From Protonemura montana (Eukaryota; Arthropoda; Insecta; Plecoptera; Nemouridae): 64,000 bases of DNA. This document shows positions 45,386-57,600 of this stretch, in pieces. The DNA lies in assembly GCA_947568835.1 (NCBI GenBank), contig OX387603.1:27800651-27864650 (forward strand). Reading direction: 5' to 3'. The position numbers and the translations under genes are program-made. Within the stretch, counting starts at the first letter, position 1. The number at the start of each line of letters is the position of its first letter. The notes beneath the pieces are model-generated. The model had not been told where the DNA came from, made no database searches, and saw only the letters and a list, made by a program, of their open reading frames with translations.

Positions 45386-45479
45386 TGCGCCGACAAAGGG
45401 TAAGGCAGTAGCAGCTTTGAAAAAATTCAACCTTTTTCAGGGTACTTATCATGTATATTTTATAAAAAACTATTGGTAT

Positions 45480-45700
45480 CGAAATAAAAAATGAGATGAT
45501 CGGTCCTCAGAATTCTCAACGTGGTGTGTTATATCTTTGTGAGTCTCACACAACGCGACCAACAGAATGTCTCCTCAAATCCTTGCTGTCGAAAGCAAGG
45601 CGAACCTACAGTTCGGTCACCCATCCAATAACTGACCCAGCGAAGTGTTACTTAACGTCAGTGATCTCACGAGAACCGTTTTTTTTTCAACACACCAACC
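45480..45700 (-). mobile_element. 5S-SINE
   Basis: Minus strand: GGTTCTCGTGAGATCACTGA, GTTAAGTAACACTTCGCTGG, TTATTGGATGGGTGACCGAA, one of the closest matches here to real 5S rRNA. The body follows for about 120 bases. Confidence 0.75.
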
Positions 45701-46078
45701 GTTGAGCAAGACAGGCTGAGAGTTAAATGGTACGATTGATAGAGACAGATAAACAACAAACAAACCGACTGGTCTTATATTCTCTCTATTTATTTTTAAA
45801 CGCAGTGCAAGGGCGAATGCTGGGGGAGCCTTCCACTACAAATTTGGCTGCTCAGAGATTTTGACATATTCGGCATCGTTAGACTTTCCGTGTTACGGAA
45901 GAACCATTCTTCACTTTTGACCTCGTGACATGGGCGAATTTTGCAACTCTTCAGCAGCAATTGGTTATCGAAAAACCTGCAAGCCCCAACTACTTAAATG
46001 AATCTAGGTCAGTGGTTTCAGACTAATGTTTAGTGCTCTGGCATTAGTTTTGAAGAAAAAAGGATTTTGCATACTACT

Positions 46079-46260
46079 AGGTAGATTCCACGATTTGGTC
46101 TTTCATTTGAGGCAACGATTTGGGAAAACCCAGAGCACGGCGTAATGGTCTGAGCTCATGATATGCAGACTGTCTAATTAGCGAGGTGCAAGTTCTCCCT
46201 AACTGAAGCAGTTCCATACCTTCCACCACACTTCCACGTTGATTTCTACACACATTATCG
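46079..46260 (-). CDS. Possible terminal exon, unknown protein
   Basis: After an acceptor-like GTGTGTAG the minus strand reads RNQRGSVVEGMELLQLGRTC, TSLIRQSAYHELRPLRRALG, FPKSLPQMKDQIVEST and a stop. Composition and codon use look coding, but I recognise no family and no partner exon is certain. Confidence 0.25.
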
Positions 46261-46578
46261 ACAAATACGTGCTTGGGGACGAACAATCCTTTATTAATGT
46301 GGTTTTTTAGTAGAAACCTCGTAGTATTATTCTTCCTTTGTATTAACCCTTTGGAATCGATTGAATGGGTGCTTGATCTTACTGTTAACAAATCCAAATC
46401 GTACCTAATCTTAAAATATTTCTTTACTTTGGTGATGCAAACAAGTGTGTATGCCAAAACCTTGAAACATAAAAACAGTGCAGCCCTAAAAAAGTTATCT
46501 CGTCAGCGAGTGGTGCTAAAATTAATTTCTTGCTCAAATTACCTTTTCTGTAATCTTGACATTAAAATGGTCTAAAAG

Positions 46579-47358
46579 CAGTGGCGGCTCGTGACTGTTT
46601 TTCTTGGAGGGGCGGCAGTAAAATTTCTCCCCCCCCCCCCCCCCCCCCCCCCTCACCACCATCACCATAAGTAATGAACACTGTAGTAGGATTTCAATAT
46701 TGTAACATTTAAATACAACATGTGATATTTAAAAAAAAAGTTATCATTGAATTCTTGCTGTCAAGTCACACATTGGATTAATTTTCATTGGACAAAAACG
46801 TACACTGTATGTGCAACAGGGTGGGATCAGAAATTTAGGCTAGTAAACGGTAGTACTATTATTTTGAAACTATTAATTGCCGTGGAAAATATGTGCGATC
46901 GTATGCATCGTTCTGTCTCACTCGCTCTCGCTGCTAGCTCAGCCCGGCGGCTGGCCGAGGCTGGCCGAGGCTGGCCGAGGGCGGGTTTTCTGCTGCCCTC
47001 GCTGGGCTTGCGAGCGACGACAGGCGACACACGTTCAAGGCCATTTCCACGCACTCCTAGCTGAGCAGGGAGGACGGCAGCGCTCGCTGCCTCAAAGAGA
47101 GCAAGAGGTGGCGTTCAGACTCTATAGGCAGCGGACAACCGCCTACTGGATCGCAGCTCGTGCTGTCGGCGCGACGCAAATAGCGCGTTTTTTCGCATTT
47201 CGAAAGTAGCACCCATTTTAAAACACACAAAACGCGTAGAACAATAATAATAGTAATAACACTTATAATTATTAGAATAATAACAATTATACTTTTATTC
47301 TGTCGAAAATGCTAGGGAGGGCAGCCGCCCCGCAGCCCTCCCTCACGAGCCGCCCCTG
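46579..47358 (+). mobile_element. Non-autonomous hAT element, 780 bp, copy 1
   Basis: Ends CAGTGGCGGCTCGTGA and TCACGAGCCGCCCCTG. Perfect 8-bp duplication TCTAAAAG (46571-46578 and 47359-47366). Contains a 23-base C tract and a GC-rich core with a tandem GAGGCTGGCC triplet. No transposase. Confidence 0.95.
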
Positions 47359-47366
47359 TCTAAAAG

Positions 47367-49240
47367 TAAGATATGCATAGACATGGTCACCTCTCCCAGC
47401 TAAGGGACGCTAGGGTGGTAGCTTAGAGGTGTTACTTTATGAGGAATTTTACATTCTGCACCTGAGATAGGGGCACGGTTAGCCGTCCGCTTTCTTCTTT
47501 TATTTGTGAGTACTGTTTTTGTCGTTTGGTCTCATATTTGAGGACAAACCTGATAATCAGGAAGGCGTTTAGGCTCTTATAGACTCGGATGCAGTTAAAA
47601 TGTGGGTTAATTCTTAGTTAACGACGAGATTTCTTGTATCTTGTTGATTTCTTGAAATCGGTCTCTGCTTCGATACTCTTGCAAGAAGCATATATTGTGC
47701 TAAATATCGTTCGCTTGGGCCAGAGTCAATTTGTGGCTGTTGCAGAATTTTGAACATCCTGTAGGCCCCTCCTATTTTCGAGACAATTTATTGCAGAAAC
47801 ACGGCGAAGTCGATAAGCCATCTGTATGCAGAGTGCAAAACCCAGGCCAAGCAAGCGAACTTTTGGACCACTGAAGATTCTGGAGGTCGGGGCTATAAAG
47901 TCTGCGCGTTTGGACGTGGAAGGGGTCATCAGATTCTAGCTCAACCTGAACCACGGTGAAACCAGACTTCACACAGATGTTGTTTATGCCTTGATGTTCA
48001 GCGAGGAATCTTTACTGCGAAATGTTTTTCTTTTGCCACGAACTCTATCGAGCCAGCAGTAATCAACAGCGGTAATATATTGTGGAAAAATTACATTTAT
48101 TTGACGTGTTTATCAACATCAATCAAGGAAAGATGACGGTACAATTAAAAAATGTAGAAATGGAAAAGGCGTTTTTTTTTAATGTCTCCGCAGATTAGTA
48201 AGACTGTTATGGTGCCCGCCTTTTGGTATCGATATAAAATAATGAAATAATTATGACAAATTGGGGTAAATAAATAGGTATTCAGAAAGCCTGGCACCTC
48301 CACCAACAGCTTGGTGGTAGGCCGGTCGAGCGAGGAGGCTTAGACTATGATATTATTTTCTCTTAGGAATTCTCAAAGGAGAAGAGAGATTTCGGGAAAA
48401 GGGTGGGGTTTCAGGGAAAGCCTGGCACCTCCACCAACAGCTTGCCGGCAGGTCGGTCGAGAGGGAAGGAACATTTTGGAGAAAAGGGTAAATGCATTTT
48501 CAGGAAAATGTGGTAAAGTACCTACATCTTGGGTCTTTGTGGTGGATGCTTTATGGTGGCGACTGTCCCCTGAGAAGAGTAGTCTAATGCCCAGCCACGC
48601 CAATGACCTGGCACAATTTTACCATGCAAAATACATGAGTTTGCAACGAAGCTATCAACTTTTTCACTCTTTTAATTTTTCCCATTTTTAAATCATTTTT
48701 GGGACAGTCAAAATACCTGAAATGGGGCCCTAACTTTTACTGCATTTGAGTCATTTAGAGCCTAAACACCCTCCTGATTACCTGATTTGTCCTCAAATAT
48801 AAGACCAAACGCAGAAATGGAACTCATAAGTAAATCTGGAGAATGGGCAGCTAACTGTGCTCTTGGGATTTTTCCGACACAGAGTATAACATTCCCCGTG
48901 GCTTCTGCCACCCTAATTTCCCTGTCTAGAAAAGTTTGTTCCAACCATACTCTAGCCTGATGCTGCATTTTCATTTCCGATTTCAAAACTTATCACCACT
49001 TTCTGCTCTAAATTTTGCAATGTCCAACTTACGTCCAAATATTAAACAATTAAATAACATTTCAATTTTTATTTTATTACAAACACACATCATCTAATTA
49101 CACAAGAAAAGTAACCGAAATAATTAATAGCACGACCGAACATCAATTTTATTTTTCACATTTGCAAAATTATTTGTTGAAATTGTAGCATCTCCCCATC
49201 CATTGCAACCCACACCCCATCATACTAAACATATTATCCT
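47367..49240. other. Mostly unassigned, with a local duplication
   Basis: AAAGCCTGGCACCTCCACCA recurs at about 48,286 and 48,417 (131 bases apart). The minus strand at 47,970-47,850 reads VVQVELESDDPFHVQTRRLY and SPDLQNLQWSKSS after an acceptor-like TTCAG, possibly an exon, but unproven. Confidence 0.25.
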
Positions 49241-49255
49241 TTCAAATCCCCTTAC

Positions 49256-49440
49256 TCTCGTCAGCCCTCTTCTGGTCTCTCGTCCTGGTCAGCTCCTCCT
49301 GCACGAAGCTGCCGGCAACACTTGCCCCGGTCATCGACTTGGCCAGGAGCGGCTGTGCATTCGGGTGATCCCTCGAGAGTGTACTGCCCCTTCGGCTTCG
49401 GGTTGAGAGGATCGCAACCGCTTCAGGGTGCTGCCTGGTG
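49256..49440 (-). CDS. Possible internal exon, unknown protein
   Basis: Between an acceptor-like CACCAG and the donor GAGA|GTAAGG the minus strand reads QHPEAVAILSTRSRRGSTLS, RDHPNAQPLLAKSMTGASVA and GSFVQEELTRTRDQKRADE. GC-rich against an AT-rich background, with a hydrophilic, disordered character. It may belong to the gene at 52,082-58,980 or to another transcript. Confidence 0.3.
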
Positions 49441-49889
49441 ATACGGCTCGCTAAAAAATGGGCCACGGCACATTTATTTATTTATTTATTTATTTATTTT
49501 CCTTTGACCCGTTCCAGAGTATTGGAAATTGTCAGTTCTACAATTCAGAATACAATCAATAGATACAATAGATACAATGCTTACATATATATACAGCGAA
49601 ACATACATAAAAGAATACAACAATTATATATTAATTTTACAGCTCTTCACAATACTCCTTTACTGAGTAAAATGCTTTATCAGTTAAGTATAATTTCAAT
49701 TTCGCATAAAGCTGCGGACCTTTTTTACCCTTTAAAAAATTGGGAAGAGCATTAGTCAGTTTAGCACCTGCACATCAAACAATCGCAAGCACAGTAGCTT
49801 TCTCTTGTTTCGTTTCTTGTTCCTTCAATTTGAAGTTTGTACAATCGATGTTATCTATACCAGCTTGTCTTTTCTTTCTTAGCTGACAT

Positions 49890-51560
49890 AAATGATGTTG
49901 AATTGTTTGTGGAAAAGTGAACCTTGAATTTGTATGCAGATGACACTGTTATTTTTTGCTCAGGGAATAAAATAGATAAAATATTTTACATTGTCAATGA
50001 ACACAATGCAAATGTGGCTAAATATAAATATGCTAAAGCCAGGGGCGGCTCGTGAGGGAGGGCTGCGGGGCGGCTGCCCTCCCTAGCATTTTCGACAGAA
50101 TAAAAGTATAATTGTTATTATTATAATAATTAGAAGTGTTATTACTATTATTATTATTGTTCTACGCGTTTTGTGTGTTTTAAAATGGGTGCTACTTTCG
50201 TAATGCGAAAAAACGCGCTATTTGCGTCGCGCCGACAGCACGAGCTGCGATCCAGTAGGCGGTTGTCCGCTGCCTATAGAGCATGAACGCCACCTCTTGC
50301 TCTCTTTGGGGCAGCGAGCGCTGCCGTCCTCCCTGCTCAGCTAGGAGTGCGTGGAAATGGCCTTGAACGTGTGTCGCCTGTCGTCGCTCGCAAGCCCAGC
50401 GAGGGAAGCAGAAAACCCGCCCTCGGCCAGCCTCGGCCAGCCTCGGCCAGCCGCCGGGCTGAGCTAGCAGCGAGAGCGAGTGAGACAGAACGATGCATAC
50501 GATCGCACATATTTTCCACGGCAATTAATAGTTTCAAAATAATAGTACTACCGTCCACTAGCCTGAATTTCTGTCCCACCCAGTTTCACATACTGTGTAC
50601 GTTTTTTTCCAATGAAAATCAATCTAATGTGTGACTTGACAGCTAGAATTCAATGATAACTTTTTTTTAAATATCACATGTTGGATTTTAATGTTACAAT
50701 ATTGAAATCCTACTACAGTGTTCATTACTTATGGTGCTGGCGGTGAGGGGGGGGGGGGGGGGGGGGGGGAGAAATTTTACTGCCGCCCCTCCAAGAAAAA
50801 CAGTCACGAGCCGCCACTGGCTAAAGCTAAATATAAGTAAATCACAACCTATGTTGTTGGTTGCTAAACAATGGAGGAATGTAAATGTGGAAGACTTGCA
50901 TTATAGTATAACCATCACTTATGAAAGAGTAGACTTTGTAGATAATTTTAGATATTTGGGTGTAATTATTTATAACAGGCTGGAATTTAAAGAACACGTG
51001 GAACTAATAGAAAAATAAGTTGAGACAGAAACCAGGATATTTAAGTAGAATACGCAAGACTGATCATCTATAATACAATTGTTGTACCACATTTTAATTT
51101 TTGTTCAACCGTTTTAGAACAAGCTTTTAGCAAAGAAATTCATATGCTTCAGTTGTTACAAAACAGAGCGATGAGGATTGTTTTAAAATGTAACAGATAT
51201 ATTCATCGGTAGATGGTATGTGGGTATTTTAGGCTAGCAGAACATGACAAAGTGGCTATCCATGAATGGAATGATTTTATTTTTAAATTAACGAAGGGTT
51301 TATTGCCCTAAATAAGTTAGTTAAAGTAAGTGACATACATGATCATAAAACTAGAAATAACAAAATGAATTACTATGTGGGTTTCTCTAATAAAGGTAAA
51401 ATGAAAAAGTCTCTATTTTGTAAGGGAACTAGGGAATTCAATGATCAACCAAAGGATATAAAATATCGTGATAATGTAAAAGAATGAAAGAAAAAGTACA
51501 TTGTATGTACATGACTGTAATGAAGTTATATGTAACGTTGTAAAGACATAGCTAGCTCTA
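49890..51560 (+). mobile_element. LINE reverse transcriptase remnant split by a hAT copy
   Basis: LNLYADDTVIFCSGNKIDKI before the hAT; LNISKSQPMLLVAK, VDFVDNFRYLGVIIYNRLEF, NFCSTVLEQAFSKEIHMLQL and LQNRAMRIVLKCNRYIH after it. YADD is the RT active site. The downstream part is the thumb with LQNRAMRI. Stops and frameshifts; inactive. Confidence 0.75.
50040..50819 (-). mobile_element. Non-autonomous hAT element, 780 bp, copy 2
   Basis: Same family as 46,579-47,358, exactly the same length, opposite orientation. Perfect 8-bp duplication GCTAAAGC (50032-50039 and 50820-50827). It interrupts a LINE reverse transcriptase. Confidence 0.95.
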
Positions 51561-52081
51561 GAGCTAAATTAAAAACTTTATTATTATTATTATTATTATT
51601 ATTAGTCTAGCCTGTGATAAAAGAAACTATGTCGAATCTTTTCGTATGAATTTGGTTTCAAAAGTTCTTACGTGATTAATTGGCTTAAGTTTAGAAAGTA
51701 ACACCTTCTTGGATTCTGGAATGTTTGTTTTGTTTCTATGCCTGAAAAGCACTTGATTGTTAATTGGGGGTTATATCGCCTCCATCTTATTTTCTGGAGC
51801 ATCCAGGAAACAAAATAATATTTGTTATTTTTTAATTGGTATTTAGTAAAAACAGTTTTAGCAACTAAAAAAAATCTCTTTTAGTGCACATCTTCTAGAA
51901 AATCCATTCTAAATAAAATTGATATAAAAACTGGATACAACTGCATAATAAGAGAGGATTTTAAAATAGTCAGCTCGATTTTTTTTTTTTTTTTTTATGT
52001 GCAGTTTGGTAGTGTTAACAGATTGAAGAAATTTGGGATCCAGGAAAATCATGGGCAGGAAAAGCTCTCCAACGATAGAAT

Positions 52082-52284
52082 TCAACAGTGACCGTCCCAC
52101 ATACGTTTAGTTGCTGGCGCTTGAGTTAGAGTCTCCACGATGATGTCATCAATGCCGCATGTGTTGATGATAGAAGGTCGGGTCCTGCTTGTGTACGGGC
52201 GGATGGGATCAGACAAGTCAGACGATGCCAACTCAACCGAAGGACTCAAGCTCTCGGTGGACCACGGAGGATAAACCGCTTCTC
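52082..52284 (-). CDS. Candidate terminal exon, Ser/Thr-rich
   Basis: Reads EAVYPPWSTESLSPSVELAS, SDLSDPIRPYTSRTRPSIIN, TCGIDDIIVETLTQAPATKR and stops after MWDGHC at 52082. It would join in phase 1 with the exon at 52,809, but its acceptor (TTTGAAG) is weak. Confidence 0.35.
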
Positions 52285-52429
52285 CTTCAAATTCAAATGC
52301 ATGCATTCGGCCATCAGTATCGAAACGTTAGGGAACGTTAGGAGATTTAGCAAAGGTAGAGAAAAAACTTCAGCATACAGTAAACATCCATCTATGATTG
52401 TTTTTAGACTCATGTCTACTTGAGTTAAC

Positions 52430-52590
52430 CTTAGCAGTGGTTTTGACAAAAACTATTTCAAACGGGTTTTGAATGCTAAGTAAAGAACAACTAAATTTCC
52501 CGATGCCAAAGGAAATTTGGCGGAAATATAGTTGTTCTTTACTTAGCATTCAAAACCCAGTTCAAATAGTTTTTGGTATTAACATCCATC
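52430..52590. mobile_element. Inverted pair of Penelope-like terminal-repeat pieces
   Basis: AAAACTATTTCAAACGGGTT and TTGAATGCTAAGTAAAGAAC on one arm mirror GTTCTTTACTTAGCATTCAA and AACCCAGTTCAAATAGTTTT on the other, with a short central loop at about 52,505-52,530. Confidence 0.6.
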
Positions 52591-52734
52591 TAAGCTGTCA
52601 GTTTTTTTTTATAAGTTTTTTTTTAGTCCTCGGTCACGTTTGGGACGACGAGTTCTAGCTCAGTTTTTATATCCCAGCACTTACCAAGACCACTTGGCTA
52701 ACATTTCAAATGAAAACAATATTGTCACACAGTT

Positions 52735-52800
52735 TGATCAATATCTCACAGAACCCCTTGTCAAAACATTGCGTCGATTAACATAACAAACCAACAAAAC
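52735..52800 (+). mobile_element. 5S-SINE 3' end
   Basis: CCCTTGTCAAAACATTGCGT and CGATTAACATAACAAACC match the SINE 3' terminus. Confidence 0.4.
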
Positions 52801-52808
52801 AATCGCAC

Positions 52809-53047
52809 CTCTTGACCGTCTACTGGATGAAATGCTGCTCTTCTGAGTCGTACTTCCGGGAGGTTTTGCAGATGAGCCGCTAGAACCGCTAGCGATCGAG
52901 TGCGTTGCTACGTGACTGCTCGATTGATCTCTCTTTCTTTGCCCTGGTGACTGGGACCTCCGTCTCATGCTCCTAGGGACGGTAGCTTTAATATACTGAG
53001 ACAAGTTTCTTCTTTCACTTGGTACACCTTTGGCATTGAGATCTGAG
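52809..53047 (-). CDS. Candidate further exon of the CA-domain gene, Ser/Arg-rich
   Basis: Between acceptor CTACTGACAG and donor AGAG|GTGCGA the minus strand reads SDLNAKGVPSERRNLSQYIK, ATVPRSMRRRSQSPGQRKRD and a Ser/Gly-rich stretch. It would start in phase 2, while the exon at 54,696 ends in phase 0, so at least one exon lies between or this belongs elsewhere. The 8-bp satellite lies just upstream of it. Confidence 0.35.
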
Positions 53048-53069
53048 CTGTCAGTAGGTGCCAAGCCGA

Positions 53070-53488
53070 CTGGCTAGGTGGCTAGGTGGCTAGGTGGCTA
53101 GGTGGCTAGGTGGCTAGGTGGCTAGGTGACTAGGTGGCTAGGTGGCTAGGTGGCTAGGTGACTAGGTGGCTAGGTGGCTAGGTGGCTAGGTGACTAGGTG
53201 GCTAGGTGGCTAGGTGGCTAGGTGGCTAGGTGGCTAGGTGGCTAGGTGGCTAGGTGGCTAGGTGGCTAGGTGGCTAGGTGGCTAGGTGGCTAGGTGGCTA
53301 GGTGGCTAGGTGACTAGGTGGCTAGGTGGCTAGGTGGCTAGGTGGCTAGGTGGCTAGGTGGCTAGGTGACTAGGTGGCTAGGTGGCTAGGTGACTAGGTG
53401 GCTAGGTGGCTAGGTGACTAGGTGGCTAGGTGGCTAGGTGGCTAGGTGGCTAGGTGGCTAGGTGACTAGGTGGCTAGGTGGCTAGGGG
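53070..53488. repeat. 8-bp satellite GTGGCTAG, about 52 units
   Basis: Near-perfect array with scattered GTGACTAG variants, some spaced at multiples of 24 or 32 bases. Confidence 0.97.
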
Positions 53489-54695
53489 TGTTTTTATTAC
53501 TTTAGAGGAGTGCTATTTTAAAGTCTAGAGCCAAAACTTCAAAAATGCAAGCGTAAGCCATGCAACGTCAACTATTTTTAAATTTCTGGTGAGTTGTGCT
53601 CTCCCTTCTTCTTACTTCATCAATTATTTATCGAGGCTTTCTGCACTCGAAGCAAATTTTCCACAATTAACCTTCAAATGAATGCGATGTGTATTTTAAT
53701 TTCCTTTATCTTTTCTAAGGGGCATAAAGCGTGACTTTTACTCATTACGACTTACGTGCGGGCGGTGTAATATCGAGTGGGTGCCGACTCGGACTCTGAG
53801 CTGCCCGATGAAACGTAACCCGACCGATCAGCTTCCACCCTCTCCCGTTCCCGTCTCCCTCTCCCGAGATTCTGCACCTGGGCAGTCGTTAGGCACTCGA
53901 AATAATTGGACAAACAGCGAGAAAATTTAATCTGACCACCCAGAAATACGAATCGGAATTGTCCTCTGGCTAAAATTGGAACTGGGATTTTTTAAAATAA
54001 TTTATCATCAAAATAATTTTTTTTTATAATTTTTTGAAAACTGAAAATGTTACTTTTGTACAATCCAGCCCTGCTAACCAAGCTAATAAACTTTCTTCTC
54101 AGAATCAGGGAAGCAAGGGCAGCATGATCGTCTTCGTCAATATTACTAAAGATAACAAAAGTTGTCGATTCGATTTACCCTCGAAAGGATATGAACGTGT
54201 CGTTATAATTTACATAATTACATATTTGCACTCAATGGTATTTTATAAAACAAACTCTATTTTGCTTATTTACATATTTGACATATTTGCTCACATGTTA
54301 AACATTATTTTACGTTTACAACAAAATCATTCCATGAGGATACAATCGTACAAAGTTTTCATTCACGTGACAATCCTTTGTTTGTAACTTTTCAACAAGA
54401 AGACACGACAAACCAAACTTAACTTAAAACCAAACAACTGCGAGGTAATACGGATATATTATTTAACATTTATTATTATTAATTTTGTTAAACTTATTCT
54501 AAATTATGTTCATTTATTATGTAATCATGCGTGGTGCCAAAAATACACCTTAGACCTAGGAACTAGCATAGGCCAGATTGCCTACTAGCACTAACCACTG
54601 GTATTCTTGTACCAAAGTTAGAAAATAAATAAATAAAATAACTAAATTCAATCAATTGCAAGGCAAGTGAGACACATTCCTGTAAGTTGTCGTAC

Positions 54696-57600
54696 CTGGC
54701 TGCTTTGGTCGAATGAAACTCTCCGTGCAGGTTGATACGGGGCTGGATCGACGTGATCTTCACGTGCCCCCCGTCTGCAGCTGAAGCTGAATGCCACCGG
54801 AACTGGAGTCGCTTCGTTGAAAAGCTTCTCTGCGGGAAGTCGAGAGGATTTTCTTAAGCCGCATAGGGGACAGCTATAATTAGAGCAGATTTGGGTATGA
54901 AAAAATGAAAACATTTTGTAGCTGACTTGATGATGACTTCGGTTTTGGTCATTTACAAAGTTTGCATGCTATGAGTGCTAGCAATTCAAGCAATGTTAAT
55001 TTGTTTAGGTCGGGTTTTACCAAAATGTTCAACTATAAGTTGGATCTCTAACTCACAAAACATCTGAATTTCACTACATGTGATTGTTAGAAGTCCCCAT
55101 GGCTACAGTTTCAACCAACTCATGAGATTGAGATTTTGGTGAAACCATACCTTAGTAAATCAAAAATCAAAAATATCCTGCTCTTATGATCTGTCATTTA
55201 CATCCGTACCCAATTGAAAAGTCCCAAATACATGCATGGTACCTACAGACGTGATAGAAGTAAGACAATTTCCTTCTAACCTACAAAAAGCTTCTACAAG
55301 ATAATGGCGTGAGGTCAATTCTTTGAGGCACAAAGAGGTACGAGCAGGTAATAAAGTTTGTAGGCATTTGAATTACCTTCTGCCTGCTCCATGGCCTTGT
55401 ATTTCTCGTAGGCTTCCTGCTGTAATTTCCTCTTCTCCATTTCTGTTTCCGTGCTTTTCGTACGCAAGTTTGACTGAAAAAATTTCACACTCGGCTACTA
55501 GGCAATCAAATTAGAGCCCGCCACCTCGTGTACGTTCGCTAACAATCGAGCTAATGACAGCGTAAAAGTACAAGCCAAGAATTGTCTGTCATTTGCTATT
55601 CATCAGGGCAGGTGGAGAAAAAGTACAGAAAGAAGGAAAGAGAAGAGGTTTCTGCTTGGTTACCAGAAATCGGTATTTCATCTGTCGTCAGTACAAAGGT
55701 GACAGGAAATTCAAACTTTCCTTCTTTTCAGTTTTGCTAACTGCTACATTGGGCACAAAATTTATCCAGATTTTAATTAATTAAAGTGTTCATTTTAAGT
55801 TGTTTTTCACATAAATTGTTTTTTTTTTAATTACCATCTAATGTTTGCATGAAAGTTTCAAACCCACTCACATATCTTTTAACCTAGAGACCAATTGTGC
55901 AAAAATATTTTCAAAAAACGTATCACTTTTTACGGTTATCAATGAGCTTTGATTGGGCCATGCCATCGATAACGCACAACGATACTCTTTGGATTACGCA
56001 ACCCAGTAACGGTCTCACCTGCAGTGAACTTCTGGGAGACATCCGAGTCAACAGAGATTCATGTTGTGAGGTTTTTGTTTCGAGAGGAAGCAAGGTGGGG
56101 GCGTCCAGGGGGTGGCGCGAAGGATCAGCGTAGAATACCGCCCCCGGAGGTGCATCGGGTGCTGGATCTGAACCCCTGTCCGGCTCTCTGCTTTGCTTCA
56201 TTGCTCGAAACAATGACATCTGCGTGACATGCAGTTTTGTCTGTTATATGTGTCACACATCTCTGTCTAAAATAATAGTATGACAATTGAAACATTAGTG
56301 TTATTATGTAGTCGTTAGCTTTATTATTACTATTATAACTATTTATATAAAATATGTATTATTATTATTACTATAGAATATTAACATTGCCTTTATTTTT
56401 ATTTTATTAAGTTACCACTACTAAATTTGATAGGTACATACTTTTGCAATTATTAATAACCCTACCAGAGAGTAGGACCAACTATTACTTTATTATGAGG
56501 TACTTTACTGATCGTAGTCTTAATCACTTTTATTAGTATTATATTTTACATCAATTTTTACAGTTCCATATCTAAACTTATTCTATAAAACCCAAACAAT
56601 TACTATGTAATAAAAAAATTATCAAATAAAAACGGAGTACGTTTCTTAAAAAAAGTCTCTTAAAGGCAGTTTGAAAACGGGCAGCTTTTCACACCCAGTT
56701 AAACCCTAGGCAGCTGATAATTCTGAAGCAATGGCCAAGAGAAAAAAAAGTAAAACACTGTGAAATACTGCCATTTAAGTACGACTTCCTCATTAAGGGT
56801 AAGACTTTTCATTATTCTGAGACTCTGCAAACCTACTTTAAAACGTAAAAATTCGGCAAAAAAAGGTAGTCCTCATATATTTGAGTACGCAAAAATCAAA
56901 TGTCAGATACCTGTTGATGGGAAATCCCGATGGGCTTCCTGTCCAGTAGCCACAAAATCTGCTGTCGCTTCCCTCGTCCAGACACAGATCCCCAGTAGAT
57001 GAGGTAATCGGAGCGTACGGCGGGCAGGAGGCGGGAGAGAGCGAAGGCGGGATGAAGGATTGTTGTGCCCTCATCAGACACTCGATCCAAGGCGGGCATC
57101 AGCTCCGACAAGTTGGGATTGTCTCGCTCTTGAAGCTAAGCAGTTAGAAGCGAGGTTACGTTTTATTTCCAATCGAGACTCTTAAGTTACCTATGTTCTG
57201 AGCATTTTGTCACTTTGTTTACTAGATTAAATATCACCCATTGTAGTAGAATTATTTTTGGTAAACTAACCATAATAATATGACATCAAATAATTAAGTT
57301 TTGTTATTTTTAATTTACTTAATATTTTATTTTTTAGAATCATGTATACTATATCTAAATTTAGCACTGGTTAAAAAAAGTATGACTGTGTTTTTGAATG
57401 GTTGGTAAAATTCCACAACGTTTCATAACTCACATCAGGTTTTGTCAGATTTTGTATTTCCAACATGGCTTGAGAGCAAAGTAGGTACCAACCTAGCAGA
57501 GAAGTGGCTATGTTCAAAGATATGTATGCACACAAATGCATGTATTGTTTAGGATGCTCCAATATTACCACGTAAAACTTCTGAACAGCAAGTGAAACTT

